Positions 1 through 9,334 of a DNA stretch of 41,667 nt are shown here, piece by piece. The notes beneath the pieces are model-generated. The model made no database searches. It saw nothing but the letters and a program-made list of their open reading frames with translations, and was not told where the DNA came from. The position numbers and the translations under genes were made by a program. Position 1 is the stretch's first letter; every line of letters begins with the position of its first letter. The stretch is taken from NCBI RefSeq assembly GCF_022346185.1, contig NZ_JAKRMS010000020.1:1-41667 (forward strand), given 5' to 3'. The stretch comes from Cellulomonas sp. ACRRI (GTDB lineage Bacteria > Actinomycetota > Actinomycetes > Actinomycetales > Cellulomonadaceae).

Positions 1-112
1 CTTGCCCCGAGAGGCTCCCGGCTAGACCACCGGGTAGATAGGCCGGATGTGGAAGAGGGGACGAAAGACCCTCGCAGCTGACCGGTACTAATAAGCCGAC
101 AACTTCACCACT
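1..112 (+). rRNA. 23S ribosomal RNA, 3' end (partial)
   Basis: The window opens inside the last domain of a 23S rRNA. The conserved stretch GACCGGTACTAAT (about 80-92) is the universal 3'-terminal helix region, and about 20 nt normally follow it to the mature end. The end is therefore placed near 112 by comparison with the E. coli 23S end, uncertain by a few bases. The 5' part lies outside the window. Confidence 0.9.
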
Positions 113-155
113 CATACTTTTTGCTACGCGTCCACTGTGCGGTTCCCGAACCACG

Positions 156-191
156 AACACGCACCCTCGAACATCGAGGGTGTCCCGTGTT
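156..191 (+). other. 23S-5S spacer hairpin (probable rRNA processing stem)
   Basis: In the 95-nt spacer between 23S and 5S, CACCCTCGA (162-170) pairs with TCGAGGGTG (174-182) over a 3-nt loop. AACACG (156-161) pairs with CGTGTT (186-191) as an outer stem with a small bulge. It probably acts as a processing or folding signal in the rrn precursor; that role is inferred from position. Confidence 0.5.
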
Positions 192-207
192 TGAGAAGTT
201 CGACAGA

Positions 208-324
208 GTTACGGCGGTCATAGCGAAGGGGAAACGCCCGGTCCCATTCCGAACCCGGAAGCTAAGCCCTTCAGCGCCGATGGTACTGCACTCGCCAGGG
301 TGTGGGAGAGTAGGACGCCGCCGG
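208..324 (+). rRNA. rrf: 5S ribosomal RNA
   Basis: This is a complete 5S rRNA of about 117 nt. It begins GTTACGGCGGTCATAGCG and contains the conserved loop CCCATTCCGAACCCGGAAG (about 242-260). It ends with GGGAGAGTAGGACGCCGCCGG, whose tail pairs with the 5' end to form helix I. It lies about 95 nt behind the 23S 3' end in the usual rrn order and is followed 10 nt later by a strong terminator. The ends are placed by helix I pairing and may be off by 1-2 nt. Confidence 0.95.
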
Positions 325-333
325 ACATCATTC

Positions 334-374
334 AGAGAAAGCCACTCCTTCGGGGGTGGCTTTCTCTGTTTTCC
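334..374 (+). terminator. Intrinsic terminator of the rrn operon
   Basis: AGAGAAAGCCAC (334-345) pairs perfectly with GTGGCTTTCTCT (356-367). TCC/GGG(G) extends the stem and a UUCG tetraloop (349-352) closes it, giving about 15 bp. GTTTTCC follows. It is the only hairpin in the window with a clear T-tract, and it sits directly behind the 5S gene. Confidence 0.92.
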
Positions 375-624
375 GGACCCGAACACCGGACGCCGAGGGC
401 ACCGGGCGATGCCGCCCAGCGGCACGTCCGCCGCCGAGCGTGCACCACCTGCCGGCTCTCCGGCCCCGCACCCGGCACCGTCCGCCCGCGGCGCGGCGCC
501 CGTCCCAGCGGCCCGCGCCCGCCCCGGGGCAGACCCGCCGGCGCTGCGCGCGTCCCACCCGCCGACTCTGCACCGCGCGTCTGCGTACGGCGCCTCGCCC
601 ACAGACCGGAACTGCAGACTCGGC

Positions 625-735
625 GCTCGGGCAGCCACCGCGCTCGGGCAGCCGCACCGCGCTCGGGCAGCCGCACGGCGCTCGTGCAGCCGCACGGCGC
701 TCGTGCGGCCGCACGGCGCTGGGGCAGCCGCCCCA
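625..735. repeat. 19-bp tandem repeat, about six copies
   Basis: Copies of GCTCGGGCAGCCGCAC(C/G)GC begin at 625, 642, 661, 680, 699 and 718. The first step is 17 bp (a 2-bp deletion) and the rest exactly 19 bp. The fourth and fifth copies read GCTCGTG and the last GCTGGGG, so the copies have drifted. It is non-coding and about 255 bp behind the rrn terminator. No spacer structure is present, so it is not CRISPR. Confidence 0.8.
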
Positions 736-883
736 CGCGCGCGCTGCGTGGGCGGGTGTGCGACGCCCAGGGCCGCCCGGCCACCCGCCGGGCCTGCGCG
801 TCGCGTCTGTCTACGGCCTCGTGCTCCCAGACCCGGGACGCCGGCTCGGCGGCTCGCCTCCCGTGCCCGCGCGGGTGCGGCCC

Positions 884-949
884 CGCCGAGATGGCAACTC
901 TCGGCTGTGCCCGCGTCCCTGCGGACAGCCGAGAGTTGCCATCTCGGCG
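884..949. repeat. Perfect 25-bp inverted repeat, probable terminator downstream of DUF1801 gene
   Basis: Arm 884-908 and arm 925-949 are perfect reverse complements separated by 16 nt. Each arm contains its own smaller palindrome (GCCGAGA-TGGCAAC-TCTCGGC, 885-905), so the element can fold as one long stem or two small ones. It lies 46 nt beyond the stop of the DUF1801 gene, which points towards the rrn operon, so it could stop transcription from either side. There is no T-tract. The arm starts CGCCGAGATGG, like two other palindromes in the window. Confidence 0.75.
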
Positions 950-994
950 ACCCGCGTGCGGGGCAGCAGGTGCGCGGGCCCGGGCGGGGTGGTC

Positions 995-1417
995 TCAGTC
1001 GCGGGGGTTGGTCCCGCGCGCTCGCCAGCTGCGGGCCACGATGCGCTCGAGGGCCTCGCCGTCCACCGCGTCGAGGTCCTTCAGGTACAGGCAGCCCGCG
1101 CCCACGGTGTGGGGGCCCAGCACGGCCAGGTCCGCGGCGTGCGCCTCGACGCCGTCCATGAGGTAGAAGGTCAGCGCGGTCGTGCGCGGGGCGAAGGCCA
1201 CCGGTGGCCAGTCGCCCTCGCGTCCTGACGCGTACCGGTAGTGCGCGGAGCCGAACCCGACGATGGACGGCCCCCAGAGGACCGGCGGCTCCCCGGTGAC
1301 CCGCTCGCACAGTGCGCGGGCGCGCTCGGCGTCGCGGCGGCGTCGGTCGGGCCGGACGGCGTCGAGGAAGGCGTTGACGTCGGCGTCCGTCGGCACGGTC
1401 TTGGGGGAGTCGGCCAT
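995..1417 (-). CDS. DUF1801 domain protein
   Basis: The product is about 140 aa and matches the DUF1801 (YdhG-like) pattern almost end to end. A short N-terminal helix (DADVNAFLDAVRP) is followed by VTGEPPVLWGPSIVGFGSAHY, the segment ASGREGDWPPVAFAPR, and the conserved C-terminal GCLYLKDLDAVD. The family forms a small single-domain fold whose molecular role is not established. Three in-frame ATGs lie within 13 nt. I chose the third (MADSPKTV) because GGGA precedes it, though spacing is short; the first would give an end at 1429. The gene stands alone, convergent with the rrn operon, and the inverted repeat at 884-949 lies behind its stop. Family is confident, function unknown. Confidence 0.88.
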   Translation of the reverse strand: MADSPKTVPTDADVNAFLDAVRPDRRRRDAERARALCERVTGEPPVLWGPSIVGFGSAHYRYASGREGDWPPVAFAPRTTALTFYLMDGVEAHAADLAVLGPHTVGAGCLYLKDLDAVDGEALERIVARSWRARGTNPRD

Positions 1418-1567
1418 GCGTCCCATCATGCCGGGCGTGGCTCGCCGCCCCCGCGGTCCCCGGTGGCGCCGAGATGGAGCCCGGGGGCCGGTGGACGCGG
1501 GATCAGTGGCCGGTGGTCCCGGCCGGGTGCGCGTCCGCCCGGGCTCGGTGGGGCGGCCCGTGCGGCC

Positions 1568-2515
1568 TCAGCGGTGGTTCGCGCCGCGCCGGTCCCCGGG
1601 TCGTCCCGTGCGGAGCAGCTCGCCGAGGGCGTGCGTCCCGATGGCGCCGATCACCGGGTCGTCGTCGCCGTGGGTGACCATCGCCGACGCCATGACGAGC
1701 GCCCACCCGGCCGCGCGCTGCCAGCGCCCGGGGTCGGCGGGCCCACGGGCGTCGGCGAGCGCGTCCACGCGGGCGCGGAACGCGGCCCGGCCCGCGTCGT
1801 CGAAGGTGAGCCACGCGGTCGCGAGGTCGCACGCCGGGTCGCCGGCCGTGACGTCCCCGAAGTCGAGCAGCCCGGCGAGCCGCCCGTCCCGGGCGACGAG
1901 GTTCGCCGGGTGCGGGTCGCCGTGCACCCACACCGGTGGTCCCGGCCAGGCGAGGGCGGCGAGGGCGTCGTGCCAGATGCTGCCCACCTGGGCGCGCGCG
2001 CCGGGCCCGAAGCCGTCGAGGTGCCCCGCGTCCACCCGGGCGCGCAGCGCCGCGGCGCGCCCGGCGAGCGCGCCACCGCGGACGGGGTTGACCGGCGCGG
2101 TGGCCGGCGCGGCGACGTGCAGCGCGTCGAGCGCCTCGGCGAGACCGTCCGCCCAGCGCGCGCGGTCGGCGACCGGCTCGTCCGCGGCGTGCTCGCCGGC
2201 GACCCAGGGGACGACGCTCCAGGACCAGCGGAAGCGCTCGCTCGGCCGGCCCACCCGGACGGGGGCGGGCACCGGCACGGGGCACAGCGCCGCGAGGACC
2301 GGGAGCCAGCGCTGCTCGTGCTCGAGGAGGTGCGCCGCTGCCTCGCGCCGGGGGAGGCGCACCGCGAGGTCGTCGCCGAGCCGGAAGGTCGCGTTGTCCC
2401 AGCCGTGCACGGCCGGCCGGACGGGGAGCGCGGCGAGGTCAGGGTGCTGGTCCGCGAGCAGCCCGCGGACCAGCGCGGTCGTCAGGTCGACCTCGGCGGG
2501 TGGCTTCACGGGCAC
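1568..2515 (-). CDS. Aminoglycoside phosphotransferase (APH) family protein
   Basis: This is a 315-aa kinase-like protein. Residues 198-205 read HGDPHPAN, the APH/choline-kinase catalytic loop (base Asp200), and 218-221 read DFGD, the metal-binding motif. The N-lobe contains VHGWDNATFRLGDDLAVRLPR, where the VRLPR lysine-equivalent region lies. Length fits the family (about 260-320 aa). The substrate cannot be read from sequence: chromosomal APH homologues in actinobacteria often act on small metabolites rather than antibiotics, so a resistance call is not justified. The start is GTG, 8 nt after GAGGAG on the minus strand; a second GTG two codons in fits worse. A -10-like TAGCGT lies about 60 nt upstream. 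Confidence 0.9.
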   Translation of the reverse strand: MPVKPPAEVDLTTALVRGLLADQHPDLAALPVRPAVHGWDNATFRLGDDLAVRLPRREAAAHLLEHEQRWLPVLAALCPVPVPAPVRVGRPSERFRWSWSVVPWVAGEHAADEPVADRARWADGLAEALDALHVAAPATAPVNPVRGGALAGRAAALRARVDAGHLDGFGPGARAQVGSIWHDALAALAWPGPPVWVHGDPHPANLVARDGRLAGLLDFGDVTAGDPACDLATAWLTFDDAGRAAFRARVDALADARGPADPGRWQRAAGWALVMASAMVTHGDDDPVIGAIGTHALGELLRTGRPGDRRGANHR

Positions 2516-2575
2516 GACGGCGGCTCCTCGGGCTGGTGCGCCGCCAGGGACCGGGCAGCGCTGGCGCGACCGGCC

Positions 2576-2581
2576 ACGCTA
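2576..2581 (-). promoter_or_regulatory. -10 box TAGCGT upstream of the APH-family gene
   Basis: The minus strand reads TAGCGT (2581 to 2576), matching the actinobacterial TANNNT -10. It would give a leader of about 55 nt with the GAGGAG ribosome site near the start. No clear -35 is visible. Confidence 0.4.
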
Positions 2582-2582
2582 C

Positions 2583-2622
2583 ACCTCGGCGGCGGCCCGC
2601 CGACCTCGGCGGCGGCCCGCCG
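2583..2622. repeat. 20-bp tandem duplication
   Basis: ACCTCGGCGGCGGCCCGCCG occurs twice back to back (2583-2602 and 2603-2622), exact, in the intergenic region between the EI24 gene and the APH gene. It abuts the putative APH -10 box, so copy number could affect the -35 region. Confidence 0.75.
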
Positions 2623-2675
2623 GGCAGCACCGGCGCGGGCGCCGCGGCACGTGCGGGGGACGGACGTGCGGGAGC

Positions 2676-3575
2676 TCAGGGGCGGCGAGGCGCGTCCACC
2701 GGCGCCGTGGCACCCGGCCCCGTGGCACCCGGCCCGGTAGCACCCGGCCCGGTAGCACCCGGCCCGGTGGCACCGGGCACGGCGGCGCCGGCCCCCGTGG
2801 TGCCCGGCGCCCCGGCGCCGGCGGCACCCGCCCGGGCGGTCGCCACCGCCCCCCGCGGCAGCACCGACTGCGCCAGCAGGGTCGACCCGGCCACCGCGGC
2901 GGGCATCGTCGCGACCGCACCGCCGGGGACGAGGAAGCACAGCTGGGTCGCCACCCCGAACCCGAGCGCGCGCGCCCGGTGCCCGCGGAGCAGCGCGTTC
3001 CGCTCCCGGCGGGACAGGCCCCGGGCGACGAGGGCGCGGGACGACAGCTCGTGCGCGAGGACCCACCCGGTGAGCGTGACGCCGGTGATCCAGCCGAGCG
3101 GCGCCCCGACGACCGGGACCAGCCCGAGCAGCCCGGCGGCCGCGGCGGCGACCAGGCCGCGCGCGACCAGCGCCAGGCCGTCGACGGCGCCGCGCCACAC
3201 GCCGGTCGAGCCGTCGGGGACGGTGCCGGTCGTGTCCTGCTCGACCGCGCGCCAGATCCGGTCGTAGAACGGCTCGCCGACCGTGAGCGTCAGCGCGGTG
3301 AACGTCACGACGACCAGGACCACGACGGCCACGAGCACCACGCCCTGCGCGGCGAGCTCCGCGGCCTGCTCCCAGGCCGGCGACCAGCCGTCCGCGAACG
3401 GCGTCAGCCGCTCGCCGATCGTGCCGAGGTTCGCCACGAGCGCGGTCAGCGCCGCGAGGACGACGGCCCCCACGATCACCGCGGGGATGAGCCCGCGCGC
3501 CATCGCGCCGGGTCGCCGCCGCCACCAGGTCCAGCCGCCGCCGAGCAGGCGGACGCCCGCGAGGAACTCGTGCAT
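2676..3575 (-). CDS. EI24 domain membrane protein (CysZ-like)
   Basis: This 299-aa integral membrane protein resembles the EI24 family (PF07264; E. coli CysZ is a sulfate permease of this family). The N-terminus carries the family opening (FLAGVRLLGGGWTWW). Hydrophobic segments lie near residues 28-52, 77-100, 160-200 and 235-260, and the EI24 signature GEPFYDRIWRAVEQD follows the second. The C-terminal 45 residues are low-complexity Ala/Gly/Pro/Thr, with five GATGP-type pentapeptides encoded by a 15-bp DNA repeat. The start ATG lies 6 nt after TAGGCT (3587-3582), the arrangement of a leaderless mRNA. That -10 box begins with the TAG stop codon of the upstream MATE gene. Whether it transports sulfate is not determinable here. 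Confidence 0.85.
   Translation of the reverse strand: MHEFLAGVRLLGGGWTWWRRRPGAMARGLIPAVIVGAVVLAALTALVANLGTIGERLTPFADGWSPAWEQAAELAAQGVVLVAVVVLVVVTFTALTLTVGEPFYDRIWRAVEQDTTGTVPDGSTGVWRGAVDGLALVARGLVAAAAAGLLGLVPVVGAPLGWITGVTLTGWVLAHELSSRALVARGLSRRERNALLRGHRARALGFGVATQLCFLVPGGAVATMPAAVAGSTLLAQSVLPRGAVATARAGAAGAGAPGTTGAGAAVPGATGPGATGPGATGPGATGPGATAPVDAPRRP
2707..2781. repeat. 15-bp coding minisatellite (five copies)
   Basis: GTGGCACCCGGCCCC-type units start at 2707, 2722, 2737, 2752 and 2767. The two central copies are identical (GTAGCACCCGGCCCG). On the minus strand they encode the GATGP repeats at the C-terminus of the EI24 protein. A 15-bp unit keeps the frame whatever the copy number. Confidence 0.85.
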
Positions 3576-3581
3576 GCGGGC

Positions 3582-3587
3582 AGCCTA
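3582..3587 (-). promoter_or_regulatory. Leaderless -10 box of the EI24 gene
   Basis: The minus strand reads TAGGCT, then 6 nt, then ATG (3575). That spacing puts transcription start at or next to the start codon. The first three bases are also the MATE gene stop codon. Confidence 0.65.
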
Positions 3588-5141
3588 GGTCGCGGGCACG
3601 TCGTCCCGCCGCCGGAGGGCGTCGTCGGCCCCCGCGGCCGGGGTCGGCACGGCCGGCCCGGGCACGGGGCGCGCGGCGTCGGCCGGGCGGGTGGTGCCCG
3701 TGCCGTCGGCGGGCAGCGGCACGACCGCGTCCACGACCATCGACCCGTCCGTCGGGCCCTCCACGGGCACCGGTACCGGCGTGGACCCGACCCGGTCCAG
3801 CGGCGCGATCGGCGCGTGCGCGAGCGCCCGGTGCGCGCGCAGGTACGCGGGCACGAGGAGCACCACGGCGCCGGCCCACGCGAGCGGGTTGCCCCACACC
3901 ACGCCGAGGTAGCCGAACGCCGCCCCGAGCACGACGGCGGCGCCCACCCGCATCGCCAGCTCGATCACGCCGGTGAGCGTGGGGACGCCGGTGCGGCCGA
4001 GGCCCTGCAGGGCGCCGCGGAGCACGAACAGCACGCCCAGGACCGCGTACAGGGCGGCGTTGACGTGCAGGAGCTGCGTCGCGAGCCGGACGACCTCGGC
4101 CGCGCCGTCGCCGACGAAGAGCCGCACGAGCCAGCCGCCCGAGGCGAACAGCACCACCCCCAGGACCGCCGAGCCCGCCACGGCGAGCCAGGTCGCCTGG
4201 ACCACGCCCTGCCGGATGCGGTCGGGGCGGCCGCCGCCGAGGTTCTGCGCGACGAACATCGACACCGCGAGCCCCAGCGACTGCAGCAGCGCGACCGCCA
4301 GGCCGTCCACCCGGGACGCCGTCGTGTACGCCGCCACCGCGTCCGCGCCCAGGGTGTTCAGCCGCACCTGCACCGCGAGGGTGCCGATCGCGATGATCGA
4401 CGCCTGGAACCCCATGGGCAGGCCGAGCCGCAGGTGCTCGGCGAGCTCGGCCCGGGGGACGCGCCAGTCCGCGCGGTGCACGTGCAGCACCGGCACCCGG
4501 CGGCGCACGTACTCCAGGCACAGCACCACGGACAGCGCCTGGGAGACCACCGTCGCGAGCGCGGCCCCGCCGACCCCGAGGTCCATCGGGCCGACCATGA
4601 CCATCACCAGGACGACGTTCAGCACGCACGCCAGCGTCAGGAACCACAGCGGGGTCCGGGAGTCCCCGATCGCGCGGATGATCGCCGCGAGGAAGTTGAA
4701 GAACATCAGCGCGCCCGCGCCGAGGAAGCTCACCTGGGCGAACGTCGTCGCCTCGGCCATGAGCACGTCGGGCGTGCGCAGCAGGGCCAGCGCCGGGCCG
4801 GCGAGCAGGGGAGCCGCCACCGTCAGCAGCACGCTCGTGGCGCCCGTGAGGAGCGTGCCCGCGGCGACCGACCGGCGCACGGCGGCGGCGTCGCGGGCGC
4901 CGAACGCCTGCGCCGTCGGGATGGCGAAGCCCGAGGTCATGCCCCAGGCGAACCCGAGCAGCAGGAACAGCAGGCTGCCGGTGGCGCCGACCGCGGCGAG
5001 CGCGTCCACGCCGAGGTGGCGGCCGACGACGACGGCGTCGGCGAACTGGTAGAGCTGCTGGACGACGTTGCCCACCAGCAGGGGGACGGCGAACACGAGG
5101 ATGACGCGCCAGGGACTGCCGGCGGTCAGGACCTTGGCCAT
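3585..5141 (-). CDS. MATE family multidrug/toxin efflux transporter
   Basis: This 518-aa polytopic protein has two MatE halves and about 12 hydrophobic segments. The first half starts at VILVFAVPLLVGNVVQQLYQFADAVVVGRHLG, the typical TM1 with the D-A-V-V-G-R motif. The second starts near AELAEHLRLGLPMGFQASIIAIGTLAVQ and contains LGADAVAAYTTASRVDGL. This is the DinF/NorM-type fold that exports cationic drugs or metabolites using Na+ or H+ gradients; the substrate is unknown. The last 70 residues are a Pro/Thr-rich cytoplasmic tail. A GGAG about 10 nt before ATG fixes the start. It is monocistronic by promoter position, with the EI24 promoter at its stop codon. Confidence 0.9.
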   Translation of the reverse strand: MAKVLTAGSPWRVILVFAVPLLVGNVVQQLYQFADAVVVGRHLGVDALAAVGATGSLLFLLLGFAWGMTSGFAIPTAQAFGARDAAAVRRSVAAGTLLTGATSVLLTVAAPLLAGPALALLRTPDVLMAEATTFAQVSFLGAGALMFFNFLAAIIRAIGDSRTPLWFLTLACVLNVVLVMVMVGPMDLGVGGAALATVVSQALSVVLCLEYVRRRVPVLHVHRADWRVPRAELAEHLRLGLPMGFQASIIAIGTLAVQVRLNTLGADAVAAYTTASRVDGLAVALLQSLGLAVSMFVAQNLGGGRPDRIRQGVVQATWLAVAGSAVLGVVLFASGGWLVRLFVGDGAAEVVRLATQLLHVNAALYAVLGVLFVLRGALQGLGRTGVPTLTGVIELAMRVGAAVVLGAAFGYLGVVWGNPLAWAGAVVLLVPAYLRAHRALAHAPIAPLDRVGSTPVPVPVEGPTDGSMVVDAVVPLPADGTGTTRPADAARPVPGPAVPTPAAGADDALRRRDDVPAT

Positions 5142-5216
5142 GACGAGAGTGCTCCGGGGCAGGGCGGGGGTGGGGGGAGGGGCGGCCGCCGGTCGTGCCG
5201 TCGTGCCGCAGGACCG

Positions 5217-5245
5217 ATCGTATCGTTTCGACGCCCGGTGACCAG
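5217..5245 (-). promoter_or_regulatory. Probable promoter of the MATE gene
   Basis: The minus strand shows TGGTCA (5245-5240), 17 nt, then TACGAT (5222-5217), a reasonable -35/-10 pair. The leader would be about 65-70 nt. Confidence 0.45.
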
Positions 5246-5301
5246 AGGTTTCTGCGGTGACTCCACCCGTTCGACGGCGCCCTGCGGGCGAGGTCGCACC
5301 G

Positions 5302-5352
5302 GCGCGGGCGGCGTCACGCCTGCGCGGGCGGCGTCACACCGGCGCGGGCACC
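5302..5352. repeat. 20-bp tandem repeat overlapping the Nudix gene end
   Basis: GCGCGGGCGGCGTCAC occurs at 5302 and 5322 (period 20), with a partial third copy at 5342. The stop codon of the CoA-pyrophosphatase gene (5334-5336) lies inside the second copy. A slip here would alter the protein's last residues. Confidence 0.7.
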
Positions 5353-6068
5353 GTCCGGCCCTCGTCCCACGGGACGGCCCACCCCACCGCGTCGAGCAGC
5401 CGGTCGAGGATGAACGCGGTGAAGCCCCACACGAGCACCCCGTCGGCGTCGAACGCCGGCCCGCGCCACTCGTGGCCGCCGCGGCGCAGGACCGTCGTGA
5501 CGCGCCGCGCGGGGTCCACCAGGTCGGCCACCGGCACCCGGAACACGTCGACGGTCTCGGCGGGGTCGGCCGCCGCCACGGCCGAGGGGCGGTCCCACCA
5601 CGCCAGCACCGGGGTGACCAGGTTCCGGCTCACCGTGACCGGCAGCAGCGGCAGGGTGCCCAGCACCCGCACGCCGGCAGGGTCGAGGCCGGTCTCCTCG
5701 CGGGCCTCGCGCAGCGCCGCCGCCTCCGGCCCGGCGTCGGTCGCGTCGATCCCGCCGCCGGGGAACGACACCTGGCCCGGGTGGTGGCTGAGGGTCGGCG
5801 AGCGGCGGGTGAGCAGCACGTCGAGGTCGGCGGCGACGGCCGGGTGGTCGGCGCGCGCGGCCGCGGCGTCGAGGACGCCGAACAGGACCAGCACCGCGGA
5901 CCGCCGGACGGGTCGGGCGTGCGGCGCCTCGCGGCCGGGGGGTGGTGCGTCGAAGGCGCGCTCGGGGTCGGGCGCCCAGACCGGCCGCCGGGCGCAGAGC
6001 GCGACCAGGTCGGCCAGCGCCCCGGCGGCGGCGCCCGACCCCGGCCCGGCCGGAGGCGGCACCGTCAC
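5334..6068 (-). CDS. Nudix hydrolase, CoA pyrophosphatase-like
   Basis: The 244-aa protein has the NuCoA signature before the Nudix box: LLTRRSPTLSHHPGQVSFPGG (about residues 85-105). The box ends with REAREETG (120-127), whose glutamates bind the metal. CoA pyrophosphatases split CoA and its oxidised or acyl forms into phosphopantetheine and 3',5'-ADP. The glutamate eight positions before the REUXEEXGU core is alanine, but this subfamily has variable spacing there, so activity is still likely. The start is a GTG overlapping the stop of the upstream glutamine amidotransferase gene (GTGA), so the two are translationally coupled. Upstream extension of the reading frame is only a shadow of that gene. 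Confidence 0.88.
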   Translation of the reverse strand: MTVPPPAGPGSGAAAGALADLVALCARRPVWAPDPERAFDAPPPGREAPHARPVRRSAVLVLFGVLDAAAARADHPAVAADLDVLLTRRSPTLSHHPGQVSFPGGGIDATDAGPEAAALREAREETGLDPAGVRVLGTLPLLPVTVSRNLVTPVLAWWDRPSAVAAADPAETVDVFRVPVADLVDPARRVTTVLRRGGHEWRGPAFDADGVLVWGFTAFILDRLLDAVGWAVPWDEGRTVPAPV

Positions 6069-6769
6069 GCCCGCTCCCGGACGGCCGCGGCGAACGACGC
6101 CAGACCCAGGTCCGCCCCGGGTCGCAGCGCGGCGAGGTGCTGCCGCGAGCCGAGCCGGATGGCCGCCACCTCGTCGGGCTCGAGGTCGGCGACCATCTGC
6201 GGGGTGGACAGCCACAGGTCCAGCACCGTCGCGTCCACCTCGAGGTGGAACTGCGTGCCCACCGCCGAGCCGGCGCGGAACGCCTGCACCGGGGTGACGT
6301 CCGTCGACGCGAGCAGCGTGGCCCCGGCGGGCAGGTCGACGGCGTCGGCGTGCCAGTGCAGCACGGTCGGACGCGGCCCGGCCGGCGCGAGGAGCGGGTC
6401 GTGCGCGACGACGTCGACGGGCGCGAAGCCGATCTCCGTGCCGTGCCGGCGGTGCAGCGGCGCCCCGAGCGCCAGGGCCAGGAGCTGCATCCCGAGGCAC
6501 ACGCCCAGCGTCGGCAGCCCGGCCTCCACCGCCTCGGCGAGCAGCCGGCGCTCCGCGGCGAGGCCGGGGTGGCCGGCGTCGTCGTCGGCGTCCTGGGGCC
6601 CGCCCATGACGACCAGTCCGGCCAGATCGGCCACGGCGGGCAGGCGCGGAGACGGGTCGTCCAGCACGGTGCGCGTCGTGATCGGCAGGCCGTCGAGCGC
6701 GCGGGCGACGAGGCCCGGCCCCTCGTGCGCGACGTGCGCGAGGACGAGGACGGGACGCGGCTGGCTCAC
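6065..6769 (-). CDS. Class I glutamine amidotransferase (GMP-synthase-like GATase1)
   Basis: This 234-aa stand-alone GATase1 domain has VVMGGPQDADDD (about 53-65), the nucleophile elbow GVCLGMQ with Cys91, and HLEVD with His175 and Glu177. The Cys-His-Glu triad is therefore complete. Such proteins (COG0518) hydrolyse glutamine or gamma-glutamyl compounds; some process gamma-glutamyl metabolites, but the acceptor is unknown here. The GTG start lies 6 nt after TAGGGT (6781-6776), a leaderless arrangement. Its stop overlaps the GTG of the Nudix gene by the GTGA pattern, making a two-gene operon. It is not guaA, since no ATP-pyrophosphatase domain follows. Confidence 0.9.
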   Translation of the reverse strand: MSQPRPVLVLAHVAHEGPGLVARALDGLPITTRTVLDDPSPRLPAVADLAGLVVMGGPQDADDDAGHPGLAAERRLLAEAVEAGLPTLGVCLGMQLLALALGAPLHRRHGTEIGFAPVDVVAHDPLLAPAGPRPTVLHWHADAVDLPAGATLLASTDVTPVQAFRAGSAVGTQFHLEVDATVLDLWLSTPQMVADLEPDEVAAIRLGSRQHLAALRPGADLGLASFAAAVRERA

Positions 6770-6775
6770 GACGCG

Positions 6776-6781
6776 ACCCTA
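6776..6781 (-). promoter_or_regulatory. Leaderless -10 box of the GATase/Nudix operon
   Basis: The minus strand reads TAGGGT, then 6 nt, then GTG (6769). No Shine-Dalgarno sequence is present at this spacing. Confidence 0.65.
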
Positions 6782-6864
6782 ACCGGTCGGCGCAGCGGTG
6801 CCCGCGGCGCCGACGTCGCGCCGGGGCCGGAGTACGTGCGCCCCGGGCCCCGGCGGCCCGCCGG

Positions 6865-9330
<2,466 letters not shown>

Positions 9331-9334
<4 letters not shown>

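Larger units (their letters stand above)
368..994. other. Gene-free stretch between rrn terminator and the DUF1801 gene
   Basis: No frame here has a credible protein: all open frames are Arg/Pro/Ala-rich by-products of high GC and run through the rRNA. The stretch holds a 19-bp tandem repeat (about 625-735) and a 25-bp perfect inverted repeat (884-949), described separately. I see nothing definable in the remainder. Confidence 0.6.

Noticed and set aside
625..735. CRISPR-like array
   Set aside because: The 19-bp units are contiguous without spacers, and no cas genes are present.
105..1310. Long open frames over the rRNA end and the following gene-free region
   Set aside because: They cross the 5S rRNA and the tandem repeat and have no protein-like composition.
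1467..1476. Extra copy of the word GCCGAGATGG near the 884-949 palindrome
   Set aside because: Only ten bases match, no inverted partner is nearby, and such words are expected by chance in GC-rich DNA.
1568..2515. Aminoglycoside resistance gene
   Set aside because: Only the general APH kinase fold is evident. No resistance-specific motif or mobile context supports a resistance call.
1263..6782. 1839-aa open frame on the plus strand
   Set aside because: It lies antisense to five or more genes with clear family motifs. Its translation is Arg/Pro/Ala-rich with no domain; it is a by-product of third-position GC bias.
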